From positions 62,001 through 126,000 of the forward strand of contig WBMZ01002715.1 in assembly GCA_013400975.1 (NCBI GenBank): a DNA stretch of 64,000 nt, in the 5' to 3' direction. Source of the DNA: Atrichornis clamosus (Eukaryota > Chordata > Aves > Passeriformes > Menuridae). The notes under the pieces were generated by a model, which saw nothing but the letters and a program-made list of their open reading frames with translations, was not told where the DNA came from and searched no databases. Below are positions 1-11,740 of the stretch, piece after piece. Positions within the stretch are counted from its first letter, which is position 1; every line of letters starts with the position of its first letter. Made by a program: the position numbers and the translations under genes.

Positions 1-2260
1 CGCATCAGAAGGTCTCTGCCAATCAGGGATGCATCCATGGTAATGAACTGATTGAAATTTCTAGAAAGAGCATTTCTTTAAGGATGGACTAAGCAGTCAG
101 AAAGATACATAATAAAATGGCTTTTTAAGAAGTTATCTAGGGTCTTTGGTATGACATTCTTTCCATAGCTTTGCATCTTAACATGCCATAACTGTATATT
201 TTGATGAACAGAAAAGCTGGAGAAAAACCATGAATGTGTAGATGGTCAAATTTAGAGACCTTTATTTAGACTGCCTACCAACAACATTTTTTAAGACCTG
301 TGCATAATCTCACTAAATAAAGTTTAGACCTCAGGACATCCTTTTATCTGAAAAGGTTGAAGCTCACAACTGTTCTTCCATGAAAAGCGTCCAATCCTGG
401 TGCTAGGCCTACAGAGTGACACTCCATGAAGAACACACGGATGTCCAAGTGTTGGCTCTCATGTTCTCAGTTATGATAATAAACCTGAAGCAAATATAAC
501 TGCCCTATTAACTTTCATAACCTTCCACTATGAGAATGATGCAGTATTTCTGCAGCTTTTCCTAATTTTTAAAACCTTTTATCTTTGTATACCCATACAG
601 ATAGCCAATATAGAAGCAATAGTAAATCCAGGAGTTAAGAAACAGTAAAGTAAAACTGTTTTAATAGAAGCATCACTTGAGACATGGGTTCAAATTTTTC
701 TAAGATGACAAATAATTATGCTGATGAAGTCAAAAGGCAGTTATTTCATCATTAAGGAAAGCCCAAGAGACACAAATATAAATAACTTGCACTTAATTAA
801 GTAAACCGAAAATGTTAAAAGGTATGAAAAATGCTGACCTGAGGAGAAAAAAAATCCATTCTCTTCTGTGTTTAAAAGTATCTACCTAGGCAGCACCAGT
901 AAAATGGCTTTGTAGATCTCATGGAAAGGTACTATTTTAGTCACTGTATAATAAAGTTGTTTGGGAAGGACTATATTCAGTTTAATGTTTTCTTCCATGA
1001 AACAAGCAGAAATTGCCATTGTACTTGACACAGGCAAGGCACAGACAGCAACTGACTTTACTATAGATATTCAAAGACAGTTTCTAGTTAGACTAAGGAT
1101 TTCATTTAGGACATCATACTTCAAATATAGCCAAAAAAAATAACATTGCTTCTGGAACAGCAAACCTCTCAAACAGTCATGGTCCTAAACCACAAGATTT
1201 CAGTGATTTAGGTTCTTTTGATTTGTTCTTTCCGACCTTTGAGTCAGGAAGTCAGATGTGACCAACAGGATTAAATAGCTTTGCCATCAATTATGTAGAA
1301 GGAATGAACACCTGCCTCGACTGTAATAAGGTCATCAGCTTAGATGTGACAGATTCTTTGCAAAATGAAAGAACAGCATGAAGACCAATGCCTTAGTTAA
1401 AATAGAAATCTTTCCAAAACAGACAACACTTGATTTTCCTACAGATTAACTTCCAACTTTCTTCATAAAAAATAAAATACATAATTCAGAAAAATCTAAT
1501 TTCCTTTCATTTTCTAGATTAGTTTGCAAATTTGTGAATGCTGTCCCTCTTTGCTACAAGAGCAAAATGAAAATGAGCTGCAAGATAAAAGTTTGACACT
1601 ATTCATTCAGAGTTATTGCCTCCCTTCACTGATGGATTGACCAAAGCCACATCTGCACTGGACTAGAAAAAACGCATATATCCCTAGTACATCCAGGCTC
1701 CACACCTCAGCCAGTAAGTGCAAGATGAGGTCAATAATCCACTCTGTGAAAGAATTCCTGTTTGCCCTTAAAACTGGTGCAACCTTTTTCTATCAACTTC
1801 GGAACTTCTCATCCTGTCCCATTTCCAAGCACGTCTCACTTTTCTAACCTTCTTCTCTTGCCTTCACACTTTGCCTGAGTGGTGCCACCTCAGGTCTCCT
1901 GCCCTCTGTTTTGTTCTGCCTTTACTTGGGATCAACAATAAAGAGTATGAGAATATATGTCAGAATATAAAGAGCTTTTGCTTTTACAACCTTGCTAGAT
2001 GAACACTTAGAGCAACAAGGAACCAAGGCACTCAATAACACAGGAGTTAGGGAAGTTAATCATGATAAACACAAGTCACCTGGAAAAAAAATACAACTTA
2101 CTGACATGTCTCTCGAAAAGCTACACAACTACAAAAAAGCCCTCAATTAGTTATTTTTTGACCTTGCCCAATGGATGCAGGTGCTTGAAGAATAGAATAG
2201 AGACTACAGAGACATTTATCCCCTCTTTATAAAGAGACATGTAAGAAAGTACTTGCTTAC
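1..2260 (-). other. PAWR: PAWR intron 3' of the coiled-coil exon, running off the window
   Basis: AT-rich sequence with no coding exon or recognisable transposon. The last PAWR exon was looked for here and not seen, so the intron probably continues past base 1. The small open frame at 961-1143 has no family resemblance and is treated as chance. Confidence 0.7.
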
Positions 2261-2365
2261 TCTGTTTAATAAATCAATTTCCTCCTTCAGCTTTCCAATT
2301 AGTTCCTCTTTGTCCTGCGCCATCTTCATTAATCTTGCATTTTCCTGCCTTTCCTTTGCAAGTTC
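2261..2365 (-). CDS. PAWR: PAWR exon, coiled coil / leucine zipper (105 nt)
   Basis: The minus strand encodes 35 residues in phase 0 at both ends: ELAKERQENARLMKMAQDKE followed by ELIGKLKEEIDLLNR. The acceptor reads GGTTATAG before GAACTT; the donor is AACAGA followed by GTAAGCAAGT. The human counterpart is EVVRERQENLRLVRLMQDKE then EMIGKLKEEIDLLNR, so the last 15 residues differ by only one. This is the central part of the C-terminal coiled coil used for dimerisation and partner binding (WT1, atypical PKC, DAPK3 in the mammalian protein). The final exon, expected to encode about 28 residues starting DLDD and ending near GQLTR, was searched for by eye in 1-2260 and not found. Confidence 0.95.
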
Positions 2366-3723
2366 CTATAACCAGAATACCGAATGAAGTTGGAGATGTA
2401 AATTTTTGTTTTAAGAGACAGTTTTAGGTTACTACCATCTAAAACAAAGAAAGAACACACACACACTTACCTATAATTCCTTTTCTACAACAAGTCAAAT
2501 CCACATCTTCAAGTCCTTTTACATTTCAAGGAGCTAAAGATGCACATCTAAAATAATATTTTACCAATAGCAAATATGTGTGATATCTGATTCAAGTGAT
2601 AATGTTTTAATTAATATTTAACTTAAGCATGAACATAAAATTGGATAGGGGCCCAAAACAAAAGAAGTAAAAGTAAAGTTTCAGCTTTCAAATTTCTTAT
2701 ATTGGGAGGGTTAGTCTTTGTTGGCTGGTTTTTACTTTGATATTTTGGGGTTTTTTATAGTACCATTCACAAGAAATTAAGAGTAACTTCTAGATGTGTG
2801 GGTCTGAATGTGAGAAAAAATGAAATTGTTCATTTGGAATTCAAGATTCAGGATACTGAAAAGAAGCCCTTAAATCTTCTTCTATTTTCTGTCACTGGTA
2901 ATTAAAGTATTTCAGAAAGAAACTAATTTACAGGGAGGATTGTGGTGCACTTAAGGCTCCCCAAGTCTTTAAAAAAAAAAAAAAAATAGTAATTTCTACA
3001 AAATACCTGTTACTTGCACCCTTTCCAAAAAAAGACCTATTCAAATTGTGTTTACTTAGTAACTTTCATCCACCCGATTCAAGAATATTTGGCAAGCTAC
3101 CCACAAAAAAATCCACTTCAGGGGAAGACAGAGTAGCCAGTAATAGATTACACAGATGACATTATTTAGCAGAATACTGGCTCAGGTGAAAAACTCAGCT
3201 TTAACATTATTACATTTTCCTGAAACTGTCTATATGAAGTCAATGTGAAACCATTTTAAATATGTATTTTAAATATTTACAGCTTTAACAAACAACTGGA
3301 TAGCAATTAAATTTTATAATATTTCAGTATACTAAAAAATTCCAAAACAACACATAGATCAGAAACAGGCTTGCTAACTTTCTGAACAGCACGTGAGCCC
3401 CTTCTTCTCCCAAGATATTTGCTCTATGTTGGTGTGTCACAAGGTACATAAGACAAGTACACAGAGCACTGCTGGCTCTCTAAAGGTATTATCTTTACCT
3501 TAAGTATTTCTCACTTATATACCAAATGAAAACTAAACATCTGTATTTGAAAGTTCACATTCTTTTCAGTCTGACTCTCTATACATTTCTATAGACATGA
3601 CTAACTATCTGTACTTCTAGCATTTAGCATCATTTCTATGTATTTTACTTGTAAGTTTCCCAATGGAGTTTCAAAAGCACTTTATTTGAAATGTATGCCA
3701 TGGAAAGGGTAGTTGGTACTTAC
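2366..3723 (-). other. PAWR: PAWR intron, 1,358 nt
   Basis: Bounded by the GT donor at 3722-3723 and AG acceptor at 2366-2367 on the minus strand. It holds an A run at about 2970-2986, a short CA stretch near 2458-2466 and a T/G-rich tract near 2725-2757. No transposon or gene is recognised. Confidence 0.85.
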
Positions 3724-3871
3724 CCTTTCAAGTTCCTCAATCCTCTTTTCCAAAGCATTACTTGGTAGAGAACTGCCAGAAGAATTTGCATCCCTGCTGT
3801 ATCTGCTGTAAGGTGTCCTCTCTGTTCGGGAATATCTATTTGGTGCATCATCTTCTGGTGCATTAGCTGTA
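3724..3871 (-). CDS. PAWR: PAWR exon, linker and start of coiled coil (148 nt)
   Basis: The minus strand encodes one base finishing a serine codon plus 49 residues. It starts TANAPEDDAPNRYSRTER, continues through YSRYSRDANSSGS, and ends NALEKRIEELER. The acceptor is TTTTGTAG before TACAG; the donor is AGG followed by GTAAGTAC. Human PAWR has RYSRTDRSGFPRYNRDANVSG and STLEKKIEDLEK at the same place, so the arginine/tyrosine-rich linker and first heptads of the leucine-zipper coiled coil are clear. The open frame runs on to about 3900 upstream and 3682 downstream, but those extra residues are intronic read-through. A second AG lies 5 nt inside the exon; using it would break the frame. Confidence 0.95.
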
Positions 3872-4405
3872 CTACAAAAGGCAAAGAGCAAAGCAGACAC
3901 CTATTTACACATTTAACAAAATGGGAGCAGTCACAGAAGTGTTTTCCAAAGCAGTCAGTAGGTCAGTCTAATAAACAACACAGAATGTATTTCATAGCTC
4001 TTGTGTGGCTGAGAACTCAGTAAATTCACTGCCTCAGGGATTCAAATACTTGTATAATGCAGCTTTCATCACATAAGTAATCAACTTTAAACACATACTT
4101 ATCCTATCATATTTTTTAAGTTTCATGAACTGAGCACATTAAAAGTCAAGCTAAATAACTTTCTTTCAAAAAATAAAGTGCCACTACAGAGTTTAAACCA
4201 AGCATCTTTTTAACTAGATGAAAACATAAAGGATGAAAAACAAGTACACATCAAAAAAATAAGAAAAATATCTGACTTTTCGGGAACTATGGATTTGGCC
4301 TGTAACAAACTGGAAAGTAAACCAAAGTGAGAAAGTGATGTGACCCAACATACTAAGTTCATGCCACCTTCAGACATTTTGCTTCAGAACTTGGATACAG
4401 AGGAG

Positions 4406-4478
4406 TTTATCATAGCTCAGTTGGTAGACACTCACTCCTTAAGTGGTCCCACTGGTTTAGATTATGTGTCAACTTCTT
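4406..4478 (+). pseudogene. tRNA-Lys(CTT)-like remnant
   Basis: An exact RNA polymerase III A-box/D-arm motif, TAGCTCAGTTGG, sits at 4413-4424 and is followed by TAGA as in tRNA-Lys. A potential anticodon stem (CTCAC/GTGGT, four of five pairs) encloses TCCTTAA at 4436-4442, whose centre reads CTT. The B-box site is degenerate (GGTTTAGATTA at 4454-4464 instead of GGTTCRANNCC) and the acceptor ends do not pair. It may be an old tRNA pseudogene or the head of an old tRNA-derived SINE. It is unlikely to be a working tRNA. Confidence 0.4.
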
Positions 4479-4804
4479 AAAAATCACTGTCATGGAATCT
4501 TAACAGATAAGCATTGCAAGTGCATGTAAGTTAGTTTTTAAAAAAGTATATGTGTTCTCTATTACGACTGTTGTGTACAAAAACAGGGCTAATTTTAAAA
4601 TATGTATGACAAGTAAAGCATTTTGAGTCACAAAATTAACAGCATCCCTTCCCATAGCTTGTTTCTTCCTAATAGTAGTGTTACTTACCTTCGATGCAGA
4701 TCCTAATAAATAATTAAGAACACCAGAACAGAGTGCCCTGGGAGCAAGCTAGAGACACTGATCTTTCCCTTCTCCGATTCACCAAAACTACCCTTCTTAG
4801 ACTG

Positions 4805-5010
4805 AAAATATACAGCCAAACTGCCAAGACCAAAAAACCCACCCCAAAACACCAAAAAAACCCAAACAACAACAAAAAACCCCCAAACAAACATACAGAA
4901 AAAAAACCCCAAACAAACAAAACACAAAAAAACCCCCAAAACAAACAAACAAAACACAAAAAAAACCTAGAAAAAAAAAAACACAACACCAAACCAAACA
5001 ACCACCTCAA
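4805..5010 (+). repeat. A/C-only low-complexity tract (G/U-rich in PAWR RNA)
   Basis: About 200 bases consist almost entirely of A and C on the plus strand, with C runs of three to five at 4838, 4842, 4861, 4880, 4907 and 4933 separated by A-rich spacers. The PAWR transcript therefore carries a long G/U-rich tract about 0.95 kb upstream of the 148-nt exon. Open frames of up to 125 aa here are compositional artefacts. Confidence 0.85.
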
Positions 5011-5059
5011 ATGGAGATACTCATAAATCACCTGGAGATGGTCCTCAAAAATAAGCTCT

Positions 5060-5138
5060 AAGTCACCCTGCTTAAGCAGGGGACAGGACAAGACTCCCCC
5101 CAGAAGTCCCTTCCAGCTTCAACCAAACTGTGATTCTG
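5060..5138 (+). mobile_element. CR1 LINE 3'-end fragment
   Basis: The order CACCCTGCTTAAGCAGGGGA, then GTCCCTTCCAGC, then CTGTGATTCT matches the 3' end of plus-strand CR1 elements. It is heavily truncated and lies directly after the A/C tract. Confidence 0.7.
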
Positions 5139-6150
5139 CTAAATCACACAGCTAAAGTATGTATACAATGGTTTTCTAGACCACTTAGGAAAAGAATAAA
5201 AAGCACTATGAGCATCCCTACTTTAAAATACGGAAGAGTGTAAGATTAATCTGTTCATTTAACAATTCTGCCTTTCATAACTCTAGAAAACCCCTAATGA
5301 AAATGTGCAGATTTAGATAGATACAGTGCAAATCATAAGCAGGGGTATCTGGCAAGGGGATGTCTTTTCATGGGTATAAATATTCTTTTGCTTCAGTATG
5401 TGAGAAGTTTCCAAGACACACTGACACAATTGTAAGGAATTTTGTAGCTTAATGTTATTACCATATTTAGCACTGTTTATTCTTCATCCAGAAGATTTTT
5501 AAAAAACATTTCTAGGACCGGATATGCATGTTGCAACATAACATAAGAGAAATATTTTAACTTAACTCTATCAACTCTAGACTATTTAGCTTTCTAAAAG
5601 ACATGTAGTTTCATGCCATTAATGTCTCAAGGAGATACCACACAAAAAAATGTCTCAATTTTTCATCACTCAAAAATGTACCCTTTTGCCAACATACAGG
5701 AGTATTTCAACACAGATCCAGTGAGTGATATAAGCACAAGCTCCTATAAAAAGATGAGAAGAAAGAACATCTAGACAGGAAGGGTTTCATTAATACAGAA
5801 TGTCTTAATTTTTAGTATTTTCCCTGAAATTCACACTCAAAAATTTCCTCACCTATTCCACTGGGCAGCAGACCCTACTGAACACATTTCTTTTCACTGT
5901 AAGCAACTACAAAGGACATATGAAAATTTCTAGGAAATGGGATTTAAAAAAACATTTAAGGAGGCATCAGTCCATAACCTAACAGAAGGAATGTGACAGG
6001 TAAAAAATTCATTATTTTGATTCTTATGACCAATGTCTAGTACACAGTAATCGCAAAAAATGTACTATCAAAGAAACAACAGACATCTTTCACAAAGAAT
6101 AGAACTTTAGTCTTCAGATACAATGTCACTTTATGAGAACTAAACAAAAA

Positions 6151-6741
6151 AGAATCACAGAATCATAGAATATGCTGAGTTGGAAGGGACCCATCAGGAG
6201 TATTGAGTCCAACTGCGGCCCTGAACACCCCAAGAACCAAATTGTCCAAGCACTTCTAGAACTCAGACTTGGTGCTGTGACCACTTCCCTGGGGAGCATG
6301 TTCCAGTGCCCAAACATCCTGTGGGTGAAGAACTTTTTCCTTATATCCAATCCAAGCCTCTCATGACTCAGCTTCACATTTCCTCAAGTGCTGTCACTGG
6401 TCATCAGAGCAAAGGGATTGGTACCTGCTCCTACTCTTCCCCTCATGAGGATGTTGAAGACACAATGAGGTCTTCCACATCTCCTCTTCTCCAGGCTGAA
6501 CAGACCAAGTGACCTCAGACGCTCCTCATACAGCTTCTGCTTTAGTCCCTGCCCCATCCTGGTGGCTCTCCTTTTGGATGCCCTCTAAAGCTTATTATCT
6601 TTTTTGTATTGCAGCACCCAAAACTGCCCCTGGCACTCGAGGTGAGGCCGCCCCAGTGCAGAGCAGAGCGGGACAATCCCCTCCCTTGCCCAGCTGGTGA
6701 TGCTGGGCCTGATGCCCCCCAGGACCCTTCCAGGCTGCCAG
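6151..6741 (-). mobile_element. CR1 LINE, 5'-truncated
   Basis: Begins on the plus strand with GAATCACAGAATCATAGAAT, the reverse complement of the CR1 3' terminus, then GTTGGAAGGGACCCA. It continues into the RT/C-terminal region (GTGACCTCAGACGCTCCTCA; GATGCCCCCCAGGA). It is collinear with the copy at 18463 but shorter. Frames are broken, so it encodes nothing intact. Confidence 0.92.
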
Positions 6742-8188
6742 GATACAATGATGAATAGAAAAACCGTATCACTGAACGTAGTGTCTCTTTACTAAGAGAA
6801 AACACCTACGAACAATCCTCAATAAAGATATTTCTATGAAGCATACCTGTAGATTATGTTTATATATAAAAAAATACAAATATAAATATATTTTGAAAGG
6901 GCTTTTTCTGGATGTACTTAAACAAAAACCATATAGCAAAATCACTCTTACAGAGAAACAGAAATTTTGATTTGGAACAATGTTCCTAGTTACTTTCTTT
7001 ACAGTAAGATCCATTATTCATACAGAGACAGGTTTAAAAACATTATTACAGAAAGGTAGAATACCTCTTGCTCCTTCCAATGCCTCTGGTTCTCTTAATG
7101 TCTTTTAAAGCACTGTCCAAATTGTCATTTCACCCTATTAAAATCACCCTGTCAAAACTGTATTTCAACTACAACAGGTTTATTTTTATTGCCAGAATCT
7201 TGTAACTATACCTGATTTGGAAACTCCTCATTATTTATGTCACTGCAATTCAATCAGTTGCTAATAGTTTCTTTGGAAGAAGAAGCAAAGGGTAATTATT
7301 TCTAAATAGGCCACCTTTGACTTCAGAGTGCTTAAGCTAAATTTGTGGCTTTCAAAGTTGAGCTAAGGAAAGGCAGGCTTGTCTTCTCTACATGTTTCTA
7401 GCCTCCTCCACTTTTCCTGTCTCTGGCCTTCAGGTGAGTGGGAAGCTACTTGAGGAGCTGATGCTGCAATGCAGCAGCCAAGCAAAAGGAAGCCACCAGC
7501 TATCAGCCACAGTGGCTCCCTGAAGCAGTAACTTGTCCAGCTGCACAAGCACTGGCAAGAGGGGCAGTGAAGAACTTCCAGCCAGCTCAACTTAGACCAT
7601 CAAAACTTTCTGCAGAAATAAACCCTAAGTGTTTATGCCTTCTCATAACATCATCAGTGACTCAAGAGAGGCTACAAAAGTCAAGAAAAACATCTTGAGT
7701 GATCCCTGTCTAAAACAAAATGCTCATATCTGCAAAGTAGTGGTCCTAAGCTAAATGAGACAATGCTTCCACAGTCAGCCCTCACTGCAAAACTCCCGAA
7801 CACAGGCAAGTCTGGGCACAGCATTATGAAACAGTATTTTGCAGCTGTGGGGTTTTTTTTAATTAGTGAGACCAAGGTTACTATGATGGAATGTAAATTG
7901 TTATAGTTTAAGTTTTATAGCTATCTAAAAACACTGAGCAGGTAATTTCAGCAGAGTTCATTTCCTTCAGAGCCTCTCCAGTGAGTTCTCTGAAGCACTA
8001 GCTTTTTCTCTTCTTATGGTCTCTACTTCCCCACTTGTTTTACAACTCTTACATGAATGCTGAACTTGAGTATGACGTAGTCTTTTAGAATTAGAGCTAA
8101 ATGGTCTCTACCTCTAGGGTTCCATGTTAATGTGCTGCACTATCCTAAAAGAGAGGGCAAAAATCCTCTCTGACATTTTGACTGGGAG

Positions 8189-8240
8189 ACCATACCATAC
8201 CATACCATACCGTACCATACCGTACCATACCGTACCATAC
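8189..8240 (+). repeat. Pentanucleotide microsatellite (CCATA)n with CCGTA variants
   Basis: Four CATAC units are followed by three copies of the ten-base unit CGTACCATAC, a higher-order pattern inside a five-base repeat. Confidence 0.97.
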
Positions 8241-9533
8241 TCATTTCCACCAGTAAACAAACGTATAAGGGGTCACACTCCTGAACCACTAGGAGATTTT
8301 AATCCAGCTCTTTCTGTAAACTCATCCAGCTGATCTCTCTGATTCAAGAACCATGCAAAAATCTTTAAATCCCAATCTGCAAGGTTTGTTTTACAATTCT
8401 TTAAAAGAAACTGAATTTGTTGAAAATTTAGTACAGTGTTTAAAGTAAGCCAATAAAACAAATTTTCTGTGTTTATAAAATATTCCTATGGCTGCATACA
8501 TATCTTGTTCTACTCCTACTTGCAAACAAGCTTTTTAGTTCACAGACAGCAACAGAAACATAATTCATGTTTACATGTAGATCAGACTCAAATATTTCAA
8601 TAAAGAGAATACACGTTGTCCTTCTCTTGTTTGAGAAATCATTGATAACACCAACTATGCTGATAGCATCAGAACTAAGTCAGAAAACCATTCTTACCAA
8701 TGGCAATTTGCTTGGAACTTAAAAAGAACTACTCACAAAGCAGTGCAAAAACTGGTAGACCCAGTTTCATAACAGCAGTTTGAAATGGCCAAGAAGAGCA
8801 ATATAACATTAAGAAAACCTGAGAGAAAAATTAAAGAAGAGGAAGTCAACATGGGCTATTACAACTTAAATACACCTACACACTTAAAACACACGAAGCT
8901 CACAGTTAGGACACATGTCTGACCACTGCTCCCAAACACTCTCCTGCATGTCCTGTGGCCTTCCTGTCAGCATGACCTTGCTGATTCTGGTTATGCTTTT
9001 AATACATCTCACAGTACCACTCCAGATCAAACAAAACCATCATTTCTTTTGAAAATATTTTATGCAGTTAATCATGCAACTACAAAAGAACCCCACAGCA
9101 AACTTTTCAGGGCAGTGAAAATTTCTGAAGTAAATTCAGAAGACAGACTACAATTATAGACTAAGATCCTCATTGCAAACTTTTATTTACTTTATAGCAT
9201 GAAGAGATAGGCTCAGTTTGTCCAAGTCACTCGGCACATAACAACACACAGCAGTCAGTGGGGTTCATTTGTAAACATGTCTTCCAGTTAATGGACACTC
9301 AGCAAAACACGTTTCCCAGCAATGCCATATAAATGTTTAGCCACAGATTGTTGCATCCATGTAAGGGAAAGTAGCCAGTGTAATTCACAGTGTAAAATCT
9401 GTGCAATTCCTTGAGTTCTGGAACATATTGAGCCAACAGTGATTCTGTAAGAACACACCTAACAGATCCTTCTCTGCTCTTATGTCTCTATTCTCTTGTT
9501 AGGTACAGGAGGATGGGTATCTCAGTGTAGAGA

Positions 9534-9592
9534 CAGAATCATAGAATCATTGAAGTTGTGAAGAACAACCTCTAAGATCATCAAGTCCAAAC
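9534..9592 (-). mobile_element. CR1 LINE 3'-end fragment
   Basis: CAGAATCATAGAATCATTGA followed by ACCTCTAAGATCATCAAGTC is the reverse complement of a CR1 3' end. Only about 60 bases remain. Confidence 0.8.
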
Positions 9593-10348
9593 ACAAAAAA
9601 TGAAAACAGTTATATGGAAAGGGAAAGGAAAGGTACCAGAAGTCCAGAATGGTATCAGTAGTCCGGGATTGGAAGTCAGATGATGACAGATGAAGGAGAC
9701 GAAACAAGAAGGAAAAAAACCACCACAAAAAAACCCTCAAGAAAACAGAAAAATAACAAAGAGAAGACAAGGACCTCAATGATTAAATACAAGGATGTAA
9801 GAGAATAGCAAGAGAGAAAGGAAAGGGTGTCTAACTGGGCTCAGAAATGGAAACCAGTGAAGTGAAGAAAAATACTGAGATGAAGAGATGTCATGTTTCA
9901 TGAGCAATGACTGAGGAAGAAGGCAAAAGAGAAGAAGCAGGAGTAGTAAAGATAGCAGAAGAAACCTGAATATTTCTGGCCAATAATTCATTCTTTCAGT
10001 GGGAAAGAGAATCTGAAACAGAACCCAAGATTTTAGGAAAATGTATTTTCCTTTTTACTATATGCCTACAAAGTCTACCAACAATTTCTCTCTCACAAAG
10101 TACTGACCATCTGTTGCCATAGTAATGCAAGTAAGTTTCAAATGGGATCTCAAAGTTGTTGTCCCTATGCAAGAACGTGTTTTGCTCTCAGTTTGCTTTA
10201 AAAACCTAAGGAAGTACACCCAAAACTGCTGAAAGCACATTAAGTTGAATGTATTTGAGCCTTGAAGTAGCTTATGATCTCAATTTAGCCTTTAGGCATC
10301 CACATTCAGTTCCAGGGGTAATCACAGAATGGCAGTTTCCATGTCGTA

Positions 10349-10488
10349 GATTCACTGAATAGTCTGAGTCGGAAGGAACCCACAAGGATCATCAAATCCA
10401 ACTCTTAAGTAAATGGTGCATAGAGGGATTGAATCCACAACCTTGGTGTTACTAGCACTATGCTCTAACCAACTCAGTTTCCAAAGGA
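10349..10488 (-). mobile_element. tRNA-Ile-derived SINE with CR1 tail (TguSINE1 type)
   Basis: Read on the minus strand, it starts with a tRNA-Ile-like head: CTGAGTTGGTTAGAGCATAG (A box), an anticodon region GTGCTAGTAACACC, and GGATTCAATCC (B box). A body ending TCCTTGTGGGTTCCTTCCGA gives a CR1-type 3' tail. The anticodon loop is AAT in tRNA-Ile but AGT here. A tRNA-Ile head fused to a CR1-X-like tail is the structure I know for passerine TguSINE1, so this copy supports a passerine source. The family name is from memory. Confidence 0.8.
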
Positions 10489-11544
10489 CTCCCACTGTAT
10501 TTGGGACTTCAGTGAGATCTGAGTGATCTGAGTAAGAATTACTGTAGAGGAGGCTACTTTCTGTAAGATCTTCACCTACTGCAGATTTTGGAAGACACAA
10601 ACAAGCACAAAACAACTCTAGTTCTGACTCCTTTAGCATTCATACCAGAAAGTGAAACCACTGGGAGACAAACTTTAAGTATTGTTACAGGAAAAATTAC
10701 TTTGGGGAGGCAGAAATTTTCAAATATAGAGGAAAATTAATAGATACTATTAACTCTAATCACAGTGCACATTGCATACCTCAAGGAGGCACCATTAGAA
10801 TAAAACCCACTGAGTATTTGTGAGCACTGTGCTGTCAGTGGAAAACAGTCCTTTGCTTTCAACATGAAGTTTCAAGACTATGCAATGAGTAAGACAGATG
10901 GCAATGTCCATAAAATACTGAACAGCAGCTTACAGCAACTCAGATTCCTCCTGAATGTGATGCCAGTCCTGACAGAGAACATTGACAAAGACTCTACATC
11001 CCACATATAACTAAAGCTGACTGAAGGAAGACAGCACAACCAAGTCTTAGTATCTTCTAGCTTTGGCATTTCCTATTTTTGCAATGCTAGTCAGAAGAAC
11101 TAGATTGTTTTCAAATAAGTTACAAATATGGTTGTGCAAACTTCTGTTTATTACCACCCCATGCACAACCAAGTTCTTGCAAATGATTGAGTATATACAG
11201 CATGTGAAGAGAGATAAGGTTTATGAAAAGCCACGGAAGTATGACACACATGGCTAAGTATTTGGCAGATATGAACAGCAATAAAATTCTGCACCAGGCC
11301 TGAAGAGGAAGTGAAGACTGAACTAAAATGTGCTTGATTAATAAGAAATGAATCATGAAATTGTATAGGTATTAAGGTTGTGACAGTAAGTCCATCCATT
11401 CTGCAATGACAAAATGATTTTTAAAAACTCTACAGCAATAAAAAGCATCACTCAGCTAGGTTTACAAGAACCTGGGAACATAAACATAAAAGACAACATA
11501 CTAGGAAAGCTAACACATAACAGGATAGGTTATTATTTTTTACA

Positions 11545-11740
11545 ATGTGGGCAGCGAGACTCTGGAACAGGTTGCCCAGAGAAGCTGTGGATGTTTCCTC
11601 CCTCTAAGTGTTCAAGGCCAAGTTGGATGGGGCTGTAAGCAATATCATGCTGCAGGAAGTGTCCCTGCCCATGGCAGGGGGACTGCAGCAGATGATCTTC
11701 AAGATGATCTCCCTTCCAACCCAAACCACTCTATGATTCT
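11545..11740 (+). mobile_element. CR1 LINE 3' fragment
   Basis: The motifs GGAACAGGTTGCCCAGAGAA, TGTCCCTGCCCATGGCAGGG, ATCTCCCTTCCAACCCAAAC and the terminal CTATGATTCT occur in CR1 order on the plus strand. Confidence 0.92.

Noticed and set aside
1..2260. Search for the final PAWR exon (expected DLDD..GQLTR)
   Set aside because: No matching reading with a splice acceptor was found; the exon is probably beyond base 1.
4714..5091. 125-aa hydrophobic F/V/L/G-rich frame, superficially a membrane protein
   Set aside because: It is the translation of the G/T strand of the A/C low-complexity tract; composition alone explains it.
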